From: Acidobacteriota bacterium
GTDB taxonomy: Bacteria > Acidobacteriota > Terriglobia > Bryobacterales > Bryobacteraceae
DNA length: 64,000 nt
Assembly (NCBI GenBank): GCA_016185425.1
Contig: JACPNQ010000028.1
Location: forward strand, 310,001 to 374,000
Direction: 5' to 3'
A model generated the notes under the pieces. The model was given only the letters and a program-made list of their open reading frames with translations, had not been told where the DNA came from and searched no databases. Below are positions 25,902 through 33,981 of the stretch, piece by piece. Numbering within the stretch: position 1 is the stretch's first letter; the number at the start of each line of letters is the position of its first letter. The position numbers and the translations under genes were made by a program.

Positions 25902-26565
25902 GACCCACCTCGGAGCTGGAGCGGCGAGTGCGCTCAAGGAGCATATAGATGCCCATGCCGATGAGGACGAGCGGCCAGAATTTGAAGATTTGCGAGAAAC
26001 GCAAGAGACCGAGATTGTTGAGCAGGAAAACGATGCCGAGACCGATCATCACGGCGGGGCCAACGGGCGGGCCTTCGGCACGGACGGGGATGACGCTGGA
26101 GAACTCTTCGACCTGGCGGCCTTCGAGGCGGTTCTTTGCGGTGTGATAGGCCTCGAATGCCATGTAGAAGACCCAGACCGGGATGAGTATGGCAAAGAGA
26201 GGTTGCATGTCACCGACCGAATCGGCGTTGGCCATGCTGATAAGCATCCCGAAGACGAGGACGTGGATGAGGCCCTTGGCGTATTGGGCGTTATAGATTG
26301 CGCCGACGCCGGGGATGATGCCGAGTATAAAGGCGAGGCCGGGAGAGGGCGCGCCGGGGCCGGGGGCGTTGGGGTTCGTCACGGGCGGAGGCGCGGAGGC
26401 GGGCACTGTCCAAGGGGAACTAGGGGGTGGACTGGGATGCGGGGCGTCGGCGGGAACGTGCTCGGCGCAGTAGATGGTGCCCAGGGCTGCGTGTTGTTCT
26501 TCCGGAGTCAATGACTTCCCGCAGATGCGGCAATAAGCCACCTGGACATTTCCAGTTTGTTCCAT
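25894..26565 (-). CDS. B-box-like zinc finger membrane protein
   Basis: A 223-residue protein begun at the ATG at 26565, preceded by aggggat at good spacing; the open frame continues upstream but overlaps the anti-sigma gene. The N-terminus has a zinc-finger pattern CRICGKSLT followed by YCAEHVP, then a Pro/Ala-rich linker. Four membrane helices follow: FILGIIPGVGAIYNAQYAKG, a second pair around LFAILIPVWVFYMAFEAY, and a DUF5668-type C-terminal pair (AVMIGLGIVFLLNNLGLLRF and WPLVLIGMGIYMLLERTRR). Likely a membrane scaffold or sensor of the sigma operon. Confidence 0.75.
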   Translation of the reverse strand: MEQTGNVQVAYCRICGKSLTPEEQHAALGTIYCAEHVPADAPHPSPPPSSPWTVPASAPPPVTNPNAPGPGAPSPGLAFILGIIPGVGAIYNAQYAKGLIHVLVFGMLISMANADSVGDMQPLFAILIPVWVFYMAFEAYHTAKNRLEGRQVEEFSSVIPVRAEGPPVGPAVMIGLGIVFLLNNLGLLRFSQIFKFWPLVLIGMGIYMLLERTRRSSSEVGRE

Positions 26566-26605
26566 GACGAGATCCCCTAAGTAGAGTTGGCTCCCGTCCC
26601 TGGCT

Positions 26606-27217
26606 CTAGCGGCCTGGTGACGGTGTCGGTACAGCTTTCGATGCCGGCTGAGTAGCAGCTTCCTTCTGCTGGTTCTGCCGATCCTGTTCTTCCTGCTCGG
26701 CCCATTCCTTGAGCCGCGACTGGATTTCGTAGACCACACGGATGTTCTCGTAGTACTTGACCATCCGGGACCATTGACGGTGCGTACTGTCCTCGACACC
26801 GGCCCAGATGCGGGCAGGTTCGAGATCAGACGCGCTGAGGGGCCGGGGCTGCAGGCCAAAGACCTGCGCGAGCATGGAGACAGAGAGTATCGTCATGACC
26901 ATGCCCATCGCCAGGCGGGGTTGAAGAACCGGACCGAGAAATTGTTTCAGGCCGCCGAGCCATCCGCCCCGTGCGGGGGCCTTAGAAGCTTTTTTGCCGG
27001 CGGTCTCAAAGAGTATGCGAGTGAGCAGCTCTTTCGGTGGCTGGACATCGGCGACGGTTTCGATGAAGGCGGTGACGCCGAGGACATCGGAAGCAAGCTC
27101 GTTGCAAGCGGCGCAAGACTGGCGGTGGACGTCAAAGGCCTTCTGCTGCTCGCCGCTGAGCGTTCCGTCGACGGCGTCGCAGAGAAGGATTTCGAATTCC
27201 GCGCAGTTGCAAGTCAT
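26606..27217 (-). CDS. Probable anti-sigma factor with zinc-binding N-terminus
   Basis: A 203-residue protein starting 4 bp after the ECF sigma stop. The N-terminus has the anti-sigma zinc signature (CNCAEFE near the start and HRQSCAAC, i.e. Hx3Cx2C). One membrane helix lies at about residues 100-122 (LAMGMVMTILSVSMLAQVFG). The C-terminal half is helical, charged and ends in a Gln/Ala/Pro tail. The layout and position next to the sigma gene support an anti-sigma role that would hold the sigma factor at the membrane. It is an inference from context. Confidence 0.8.
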   Translation of the reverse strand: MTCNCAEFEILLCDAVDGTLSGEQQKAFDVHRQSCAACNELASDVLGVTAFIETVADVQPPKELLTRILFETAGKKASKAPARGGWLGGLKQFLGPVLQPRLAMGMVMTILSVSMLAQVFGLQPRPLSASDLEPARIWAGVEDSTHRQWSRMVKYYENIRVVYEIQSRLKEWAEQEEQDRQNQQKEAATQPASKAVPTPSPGR

Positions 27218-27221
27218 GACT

Positions 27222-27899
27222 CTATACCGCCACCTGATATTTCCGGAGAATGCGGGCCAGTTCGGTCCGGCCGCGATTGAGCCGGGACTTTACTGTACCC
27301 TCCGGAACACCCAATGTTTCCGCAATCTCTTTATATTCCAATTCCTCGAGGTCGCGCAAAATCACCGTCTCCCGGAGTTCGGGGGAGAGGCGCTGCAGCG
27401 CCGCCTGTAAGAGTTCGGATGCTTCGCGGCCGGCGAGGATTCCGTCGGTGCGGCTGCCGGCTCCGAGCGATTTCTCTTCGAGCATCGGCAATTGGTCTTC
27501 AATGGAATCGGTGATGCGTTCCTGGCGGGTACGGCGATAGTTATCGATAAGGAGATTCCGGGTCATCCGGGAAAGCCACACGGTGAATGAGCCTTCGCCG
27601 GCCCGGAATGACTTCATCGTACGGAAGAGGCGAAGGAAGACTTCTTGTGTGAGGTCCTGCGCTTCGGAGTCCTTCCCGATGAAGCGAAAGCAGATCGAAT
27701 ACACCCGTCTGGTGTGGGTTTTGACCAAGTCCTCCCACGCCCCCTCGTCCCCGGCGAGGCAGCGCTCCACCAGTTGTGTGTCGAGGTCGAAAGTTGGTTC
27801 CAAGCTCCGGCTCCCGAGGCGGGCAGATTGGGATTGATCCCAAGCCGAAAATACGGCGTTCCCGAATTGTTGGGTGTCTGCTGTAGCGGCCAGTGCCAT
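27222..27899 (-). CDS. ECF-type RNA polymerase sigma factor
   Basis: About 225 residues if started at the ATG at 27899 (a start at 27932 is possible). Region 2 is seen in LVKTHTRRVYSICFRFIG, DLTQEVFLRLFRTMKSF and VWLSRMTRNLLIDNYRR. Region 4 is seen in LSPELRETVILRDLEELEYK and EIAETLGVPEGTVKSRLNR. The length and motifs are those of the RpoE-like ECF family. First gene of a five-gene minus-strand operon with its likely anti-sigma factor and three membrane proteins, so it probably controls an envelope response. Confidence 0.9.
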   Translation of the reverse strand: MALAATADTQQFGNAVFSAWDQSQSARLGSRSLEPTFDLDTQLVERCLAGDEGAWEDLVKTHTRRVYSICFRFIGKDSEAQDLTQEVFLRLFRTMKSFRAGEGSFTVWLSRMTRNLLIDNYRRTRQERITDSIEDQLPMLEEKSLGAGSRTDGILAGREASELLQAALQRLSPELRETVILRDLEELEYKEIAETLGVPEGTVKSRLNRGRTELARILRKYQVAV

Positions 27900-28071
27900 T
27901 TCGTCCCCGGACTCCTTCCTGGCGCGTCTCATTTGCTCACTTTCCCCGCTTGAGCTGAGTGCGCGTTCAAAAGCAGTTACGAGGATCTGCCATAATAAGT
28001 TCGCACGAATTGTAAGGCGTGGCTACCGTTCTGTAGTTTACAACGGCGCCGGGCGCGTATTCCGGTTTCCA

Positions 28072-29151
28072 GTGAGTTTTTCCCTGTCCCCCGAATCTGT
28101 TTCGCGTTTCCGCCGCTGGCTGCCATGGATGGCTGTAATGGCGGGGACGGTGCTAATTCTGGGGAGCTGGCAGAAGCTTAAGTCTTTTGATTGGAATGCT
28201 TTTTGGGCTATTTACCAGAGTGTGCACTTGGGCTGGATGGGTATGTCGGCGGTGTTGGTGCTCGGTACCTACCTCGCCCGGGTGCTGCGATGGCAGATGA
28301 TGATACGGCCGATTGCGCCGGCGGCGTCGCCGGTGCGGATTTTCAAGGCGACGGCGATCGGCTTTACGTCGGTGATATTGCTGGGGCGGCCGGGAGAGCT
28401 GGTGCGGCCCTGGCTGATTGCGCGGAGCGAGAAGGTGCCGTTTTCGTCCCAGATGGCGACGTGGTTTCTGGAGCGCGTGTTCGACCTGTTGGCCGTGCTG
28501 GCGCTATTTGGAATTGGGTTATACGAGTTCGACCCGGAGGGGCGGGACGTATCGGCGGGGATTGCATGGGTATTGAACGCGGGCGGGGGGCTGGTGGTGT
28601 TGTTGGCAACGGCTTGCCTTGTGATCCTGTTCTTCGCCGGACGCTCGAAAGAGGTGGTTTCGGAGCGTTTGACGGGGGCGCTCGGATTTCTGCCGGAGCC
28701 GTGGCTGGGGAAGGCAAGGGCGCTGACGTCCTCATTTACCAGCGGGATGGCGTGCTGCCGGAAGAAGGGCGATGTTATTTATTTGCTGCTGATTACGGCG
28801 GTGGAGTGGTTGATTATCACGGCTGGGACAATTTGCTTTTTTCGCGCCTTCCCGGCGACAGTGCATATGACGAAGATGGACACGGTGGTGTATCTGGGGT
28901 TCGTGGCATTTGGGAGTATTGTGCAGATTCCCGGGATCGGCGGGGGCGTCCAGATTGCTGGAACGGTGGTGCTGTCCCAGTTGTTTGGGCTTGCGGCGGC
29001 GGAGGCGGCGGGTATTGCCGTGGCGAACTGGCTGATAACATGGGTCAGTATCCTGCCTATTGGATTGGCGTTAGCAGCTTTGGATGGTCTGCGGTGGCAG
29101 AGTCTGCGGCAGATTAGCCAGGAATTGGGAGATCAGGAGCCGCAACCATGA
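28072..29151 (+). CDS. Flippase-like membrane protein (LPG synthase transmembrane family)
   Basis: About 359 residues when begun at a GTG at 28072, chosen because upstream codons run into the divergent sigma gene; longer starts exist. Eight or so hydrophobic helices are visible (for example WMAVMAGTVLILGSWQ, LGWMGMSAVLVLGTYLARVL, VIYLLLITAVEWLIITAGTI). The conserved stretch LLGRPGELVRPWLIAR and IPGIGGGVQIAG are typical of the UPF0104/AglD-like family. Related proteins act in lipid or lipid-linked sugar translocation. Its stop overlaps the ATG of nrdR. Confidence 0.82.
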   Translation: MSFSLSPESVSRFRRWLPWMAVMAGTVLILGSWQKLKSFDWNAFWAIYQSVHLGWMGMSAVLVLGTYLARVLRWQMMIRPIAPAASPVRIFKATAIGFTSVILLGRPGELVRPWLIARSEKVPFSSQMATWFLERVFDLLAVLALFGIGLYEFDPEGRDVSAGIAWVLNAGGGLVVLLATACLVILFFAGRSKEVVSERLTGALGFLPEPWLGKARALTSSFTSGMACCRKKGDVIYLLLITAVEWLIITAGTICFFRAFPATVHMTKMDTVVYLGFVAFGSIVQIPGIGGGVQIAGTVVLSQLFGLAAAEAAGIAVANWLITWVSILPIGLALAALDGLRWQSLRQISQELGDQEPQP

Positions 29152-29618
29152 AATGCCCATTCTGTTCGCATCAGGAAGACAAGGTCATCGACTCGCGGGA
29201 GAGCAAGGAAGGGGATGCGATCCGGCGGCGGCGGCAGTGCCTGTCGTGTGAACGTCGATTCACGACGTACGAGAAGATCGACGAGATTCCGTACATGGTG
29301 GTGAAGAAGGACGGGAGGCGGGAGAAGTTTGAGCGGCAGAAGATACTGAATGGGTTGTTGAAGGCGTGTGAGAAGCGTCCGATATCGATTACCAAGCTGG
29401 CGGCGATCGTGGACAAGGTGGAGGCGAAGCTGGCGGACAACACAGAGCGGGAGCTATCAACTACGGATGTCGGAGAGATTTTGATGACGGAGTTGCGGAC
29501 GCTCGACAAGATTGCATATGTGCGATTTGCGTCAGTGTACCGGGATTTTCAGGATGAGCAGGCGTTTTTAAGCGAGTTACAGATACTGCTGCGGAGCCGG
29601 ATGGGGGAAGGGCGCTAA
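29148..29618 (+). CDS. nrdR: Transcriptional repressor NrdR
   Basis: A 156-residue protein with a zinc ribbon formed by C3, C6, C31 and C34 (KCPFC and QCLSC) and an ATP-cone domain (residues about 46-136; VVKKDGRREKFERQKILNGL, VRFASVYRDFQD). It is the nucleotide-dependent repressor of ribonucleotide reductase genes; no nrd gene is in view. It overlaps the flippase-like gene by ATGA and is closed by a strong terminator. Confidence 0.96.
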   Translation: MKCPFCSHQEDKVIDSRESKEGDAIRRRRQCLSCERRFTTYEKIDEIPYMVVKKDGRREKFERQKILNGLLKACEKRPISITKLAAIVDKVEAKLADNTERELSTTDVGEILMTELRTLDKIAYVRFASVYRDFQDEQAFLSELQILLRSRMGEGR

Positions 29619-29642
29619 GTAATTACTACTGTTGTGGGAAAT

Positions 29643-29672
29643 AAAGGTTACGTTGGAATCCCGTAACCTTTT
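29643..29672 (+). terminator. Intrinsic terminator after nrdR
   Basis: Arms aaaggttacg (29643-29652) and cgtaaccttt (29662-29671) pair perfectly over 10 bp with a 9-base loop, followed by a short T run. It lies 25 bp after the nrdR stop and separates nrdR from the sigma gene. Confidence 0.85.
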
Positions 29673-29712
29673 CACGCATTTAGCATCAGTAGCAGTAGAG
29701 AGTAATTGGCTC

Positions 29713-29741
29713 TTAACTTTCAAGCGGTTGGATGCTATACT
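29713..29741 (+). promoter_or_regulatory. Candidate promoter of the primary-type sigma gene
   Basis: TTAACT at 29713-29718 and TATACT at 29736-29741 are spaced by 17 bp. The ATG is at 29865, giving an untranslated leader of roughly 115 bases. The leader holds a G/C-rich stretch without an obvious riboswitch. Confidence 0.55.
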
Positions 29742-29864
29742 CAGTCTTGGCGCTCCTTGTGACCAGGGGAAGAGGTCTGCGTGTCTGCCGGGCTGCGAGC
29801 CCCCACCGCCCCTACACCAACGTACTGCGCTTGTTCCGCCGCGTGTGGCGGAGAAGTGGGATGA

Positions 29865-31421
29865 ATGGATCATTTTGACGATCAATACCTTGGCGACTCA
29901 ACCGAGCCACTAGGTCTACCCTTCGATGAGGAAACAAACTTTTTCCATCCGGAAGAAGTGCACGATGGGGAAGATTTTCAGGCGGCTCAACAGCAGGAAG
30001 AGTCCATATACACGGACGACCCTGTCCGTGTATATTTGCGTGAAATGGGTGCCGTTCCGCTATTGACGCGGGAGGGCGAAGTGAATTTGGCGCGCCGCAT
30101 GGAGCGCGGGAAATTGCGGATGATGAAGGCGATCAGCCGGTCCGCAGTGGTACAGAACCGGGTGATTGAGTTCACCGAGCAGTTGAAGCGGCAGGAAGTC
30201 GAGCTGGACAATCTGGTGGACCTGGGGGATGTGGAAGAAGGCACCCCCGCGGAAGCCAAGATGCGGAAAGAGTTGACGGAGCGGGTTCTGAACCTGGGTC
30301 TGCTGCACAAGAAGCAGATGCAGGCATTGGAAAAGCTGCTGGAGACCTCGGCGCCGAGGGCGTCGGAGAAGAATCCCGCGGTGAAGAAGGCTTACCGGAA
30401 GATCTACTACAAAGCTGCGCGGGCACAGGTCGAGATGAGCGTTGCGATTCGCAGCACGCCGTTTTTGCCAAGCCGGTGGCGTGAGTTCGCAAAGGAGATT
30501 GAGCGGACGGTTGACGAGATTACGCACCTCGACTCCGAACTGCACAAGCTGGAAGCCCGGAAGGATCCGCAGCACGCGATACGGGTTCGGGAGCTAAAGC
30601 GGGACGTTAAGAAGAAGCAGGAGTTTGCAGGCGCTTCGCTGGTCCAGTTGCGGCACACCATCACGGTGATCCGGCATGGGGAAGTGGAAGCGGAGAAGGC
30701 AAAGAAGGACCTTGTCGAAGCGAACTTGCGGCTGGTTGTTTCTGTCGCCAAGAAGTATGTCAACCGCGGGTTGCACCTGCTGGATCTGATCCAGGAAGGC
30801 AATATCGGGCTGATGCGCGCGGCGGACAAGTTTGAGTATCGCCGCGGCTACAAATTTTCGACCTACGCCACGTGGTGGATTCGGCAGGCGATTACGCGCG
30901 CGATTGCCGACCAGTCGCGAACAATTCGCATTCCGGTGCACATGAACGAGTCCATGAACAAGTTCCTGCGGGCGACCCGGGAATTAGAGAAGGAACTCGG
31001 GCGGCAGCCAACTAATGAAGAGATCAGCCGCCGGATGGACATTCCGGTGGAGAAGGTCCAGAAGCTGAAGACGATTTCGCGCGACCCGGTTTCGTTGGAA
31101 ACGCCGGTCGGGCGCGATGGCGAGTCGGCGCTGGGCGATCTGATCGAAGACCGCTGGGTGGGTTCACCAGTGGACGCTGTGATTGAGTCAAATGTCCGGG
31201 ACGAAACCGCCAATATTCTGAAGACGCTTTCGCCGAAGGAAGAGAAAGTGATTCGGATGCGATTCGGCATCGGCTGCGACCGCGAACACACGCTGGAAGA
31301 GATTGGTCAGGAGTTTGACGTGACCCGGGAACGGATCCGGCAGATTGAGGCCAAGGCTCTACGGCAATTGCGTTCACCGGAACGGGCCCGGCATTTGCGG
31401 GCGCTTCTGGCGGCCCGGTAG
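29865..31421 (+). CDS. rpoD: Primary-type sigma-70 factor
   Basis: A 518-residue protein. Region 1.2 is [18 protein letters not shown], followed by a long non-conserved helical segment (about residues 90-270). Regions 2.1-2.4 appear as [39 protein letters not shown] and [18 protein letters not shown]. Region 3 follows with [17 protein letters not shown], and region 4.2 contains [21 protein letters not shown] long region 1.1 is replaced by a short acidic N-terminus. It directs general transcription, and the region 2.4 and 4.2 sequences are those of housekeeping factors. It follows nrdR rather than dnaG. A group-2 paralogue cannot be excluded. Confidence 0.88.
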   Translation: MDHFDDQYLGDSTEPLGLPFDEETNFFHPEEVHDGEDFQAAQQQEESIYTDDPVRVYLREMGAVPLLTREGEVNLARRMERGKLRMMKAISRSAVVQNRVIEFTEQLKRQEVELDNLVDLGDVEEGTPAEAKMRKELTERVLNLGLLHKKQMQALEKLLETSAPRASEKNPAVKKAYRKIYYKAARAQVEMSVAIRSTPFLPSRWREFAKEIERTVDEITHLDSELHKLEARKDPQHAIRVRELKRDVKKKQEFAGASLVQLRHTITVIRHGEVEAEKAKKDLVEANLRLVVSVAKKYVNRGLHLLDLIQEGNIGLMRAADKFEYRRGYKFSTYATWWIRQAITRAIADQSRTIRIPVHMNESMNKFLRATRELEKELGRQPTNEEISRRMDIPVEKVQKLKTISRDPVSLETPVGRDGESALGDLIEDRWVGSPVDAVIESNVRDETANILKTLSPKEEKVIRMRFGIGCDREHTLEEIGQEFDVTRERIRQIEAKALRQLRSPERARHLRALLAAR

Positions 31422-31429
31422 TTTTTTCT

Positions 31430-31813
31430 TTATCGTCTATCCCCCGCAACGGGCTCGCGCCGCTCCTCCGACGGCCGGGTCCGTTCGGGTTTTATGCTGC
31501 TTGTGGCGCGTTGTCCCCGGTGGGAACCAGTAGTCGTGTGTTGTGGCTCGCCTGTCTCATCATCAGTCTGCGTAAAATATCGCAACACAAATCGCCAGAC
31601 CAGGAAATTGGCAGCGACCGAAGCCACCGCCGCCAAGGCGACGCCCAATTGGGCAAACAGAGGCGCCACGAGAATGCCAGGAGATAACAAGAGCAAGCCG
31701 ATCAACGCTGGTCCAACGCGCGTGTGTACATTTGCGGACGCAAGCATGGCGATTCCGACAAGTTGCCACAACCCAAAGATTGTCCAGAACACGCGGTGAG
31801 TGGACTCGCTCAT
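31430..31813 (-). CDS. Small membrane protein, unknown function
   Basis: About 127 residues from the ATG at 31813, which lies 4 bp after the stop of the cytochrome gene. Three membrane helices are visible (VFWTIFGLWQLVGIAMLA, GPALIGLLLLSPGILVAPLF, VALAAVASVAANFLVWRFVL). The C-terminal 40 residues are polar and Arg/Glu-rich. No family is recognised. Last gene of the LamG-cytochrome operon. Confidence 0.65.
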   Translation of the reverse strand: MSESTHRVFWTIFGLWQLVGIAMLASANVHTRVGPALIGLLLLSPGILVAPLFAQLGVALAAVASVAANFLVWRFVLRYFTQTDDETGEPQHTTTGSHRGQRATSSIKPERTRPSEERREPVAGDRR

Positions 31814-31817
31814 TCCA

Positions 31818-33254
31818 CTATTGTTCCAACTGTTCCAGCATTCGCTTGGCGGCGGGATGCTCGGGTTCATAGTCGAGGACCGATTTTAGAGACGCCCTGG
31901 CGGCGGCTGCGTCGCCGGATTGGTATTGAGCGACGGCGAGGTTCATTCGTGCGCCGATGAGCGCGGGGTTCTTTGCCAGCGCACGGAGCCAGAGCGCGAT
32001 CGCCTCCTTTGTCAGCCCGCGACGGATCTTGTATGTGCCCAGGTTGACCGCGGCCATAGTATTCGTGGGATCGAGCTGGAGGATTTGTGTGTAGAGGACG
32101 GCGGCTTTGTCGTCCTGGTCTCTGCGTTCGTGGTACTGCGCGAGTTCGGTGAGCAGCGGAATGTCTCTGGGATTGGCGGCGACAGCTTGCCGCAGTTTCG
32201 GATAAGCTTCGTCGAGGTGGGCTACGGCATAGGCTAGCGCCGTGTCGCGAGGATTTGATTGCCCGGTCCAGAATTCCTTGAGCGCGCCGGCCGCGGCAGG
32301 GTTGGATTTGCCCTGACGGCGCGGGATCGAGTGGTCGGTGAAGGCGAGGTGCTCGATGGACTGGGTGGCGGCGCTCTTGGGCATGTGACACGTGATGCAG
32401 TCGCTGCCCGCGCTCCGCTTGCATGCTGCCGGCCGGTGGCAGGATTGGCACTGCTCGTTGTAGTGCGCGCGATTGGAATCGGCGTGCGGAGTGTGGCAGG
32501 AGCCGCACCAGAGTTTGTCCCCGCTCGCCTGTTTGCAGCGGCTGCGGGCCAGCTTTTCAAAGTGGCTGGTGGCGGTTGGTCCTTCGCCGCCCGGGGTGTC
32601 CCAGACGAAAACGGCGATCGAGTCGCTTAACAGCGAGCCCGGAGTGAACGATCCGCGTTCGCGGCCGGCCCGCGCGATGCGAGCAGCTCCGGTGAGGTGG
32701 CACTGGGCACAGACACTGTCCCGTTGCCGAGGGGCGAGCTTGACGGGGTTCACAATGTTGGTCCTGGCGGGCTGCGCCGCATGCTTTTCGCCGGGGCCAT
32801 GGCAGCGCTCACAGGAGACGCCGCCTTCGACAAAGGCCGGCCGGCTCGTATGGCATTGCAGGCAACCCTGGTCGACGGCGCGGGTCATCTCCAGGTATGG
32901 CTTGTTCTCGTAGCCCGGGGAGACATCCCACTTCCTGGGCTCTGCGTAGTAGGAAAGAGGCGCCTGAAACAGTTGGCCGCCCTTCCGAAACAGATAGCTG
33001 CGGCCGATGCGGCCGGAGCCGATATACCACTCAAGCTGACGCGACGTTTCTCCTATTTGCAGCTTGTAGTCCGGCGTCACGTTCGCGTGTCCGAAGGACT
33101 CCTTACGCGTGGACTGCCCTGTGCGTCCGGAAGTTTGCGCCATGCCTGTGCCCGCATAGGATTTCGCAATTGCCGGATGGCAGCGCGCGCAGACGGCATT
33201 GCCCGTGTCGGCCCAGGCTGGCATCACCAGTACGATGGCGACTAAAGCGCGCAT
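31818..33254 (-). CDS. Heptahaem cytochrome c with C-terminal TPR repeats
   Basis: A 478-residue exported protein, read from the ATG at 33254 that overlaps the LamG stop (a TTG three bases earlier is also possible). Seven CxxCH motifs are visible: CARCH, CLQCH, CERCH, CAQCH, CGSCH, CQSCH and CITCH. The last 150 residues form tetratricopeptide repeats (AVLYTQILQLDPTNTMAAVNLG; AIALWLRALAKNPALIGARM). Similar cytochrome-TPR proteins are known in Acidobacteria and Planctomycetes as probable periplasmic electron carriers; the partner is unknown. Confidence 0.85.
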   Translation of the reverse strand: MRALVAIVLVMPAWADTGNAVCARCHPAIAKSYAGTGMAQTSGRTGQSTRKESFGHANVTPDYKLQIGETSRQLEWYIGSGRIGRSYLFRKGGQLFQAPLSYYAEPRKWDVSPGYENKPYLEMTRAVDQGCLQCHTSRPAFVEGGVSCERCHGPGEKHAAQPARTNIVNPVKLAPRQRDSVCAQCHLTGAARIARAGRERGSFTPGSLLSDSIAVFVWDTPGGEGPTATSHFEKLARSRCKQASGDKLWCGSCHTPHADSNRAHYNEQCQSCHRPAACKRSAGSDCITCHMPKSAATQSIEHLAFTDHSIPRRQGKSNPAAAGALKEFWTGQSNPRDTALAYAVAHLDEAYPKLRQAVAANPRDIPLLTELAQYHERRDQDDKAAVLYTQILQLDPTNTMAAVNLGTYKIRRGLTKEAIALWLRALAKNPALIGARMNLAVAQYQSGDAAAARASLKSVLDYEPEHPAAKRMLEQLEQ

Positions 33255-33895
33255 CAAGGTACAGAGAGGAATTCCGCCGGAGTGAGCGCACGGCGAGTCA
33301 TGCGCGAGAGGCGAATAGCGCCCTTGAAGTAGTCCACTTTATTGATGCGTACGCCCACGGAAGTACGCCCCGGCCCCTGCGCCGCCAGCTTCACGGTGGC
33401 GTGCACCTGTGTCTTTCCGTTGACGTAATTCTTGTACGTCTCCCCGTCATAAGTAACGGCTACGTGATACCACTTGTCGGCGGGGTGAAGCAGCTCCAAA
33501 TCCATGAGCGCGCGGGCGCCGGTGGATGTGTTGGCAAAGCTATCCAGGGCCCATTTCCTGTTGATGATGCGAGTCTCAAAAAGTAATCGGTTCTGCGTCC
33601 CGTTCTCCTGCATGTGGAAGAAACGCTGTGCGGGCGGACCGTCGCTATCGGGCCGGAAAATGACTTCCCAGGTGAACGTCTCCGCGCTGGCGAGCGGATG
33701 AACCTCGAAGAACAAGGCATCGTCGACTCCGTTAAACTGGATCGCCTTGCCGAGTGGCGTGTCGATGACCTTGGGGGAGCCGAGGATAGTTGGCGTGTTT
33801 CCGCCGATTTTCTGAAGGTTGTCGAAGGTCCAGGTGACGGAGTCGTCCGCGGCGAGGGCGGCGAGGCTGAAGAGGATCAGGACGAGGCAGCGCAC
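33254..33895 (-). CDS. Secreted LamG-like (concanavalin-type) domain protein
   Basis: A 213-residue protein with a signal peptide (MRCLVLILFSLAALAA). The remainder is one LamG-type jellyroll (KAIQFNGVDDALFFE, FTWEVIFRPDSDGP, WYHVAVTYDGETYKNYVNGK, YFKGAIRLSRMTRRALTPAEF). Such domains usually bind sugars. First gene of the operon with the heptahaem cytochrome; the link between a sugar-binding-type protein and a cytochrome is unexplained. Confidence 0.82.
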   Translation of the reverse strand: MRCLVLILFSLAALAADDSVTWTFDNLQKIGGNTPTILGSPKVIDTPLGKAIQFNGVDDALFFEVHPLASAETFTWEVIFRPDSDGPPAQRFFHMQENGTQNRLLFETRIINRKWALDSFANTSTGARALMDLELLHPADKWYHVAVTYDGETYKNYVNGKTQVHATVKLAAQGPGRTSVGVRINKVDYFKGAIRLSRMTRRALTPAEFLSVP

Positions 33896-33981
33896 GATGC
33901 GGTTATATCACAGGAGGCACTGAAATATTTTGATACAATCCCAGCACCCAAACCTATCGTTTAGGTGGGGGGGTCTCAACC

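Noticed and set aside
29672-29864. Riboswitch in the leader of the sigma gene
   Set aside because: The leader is about 115 bases, without a recognised aptamer pattern or terminator/antiterminator pair.
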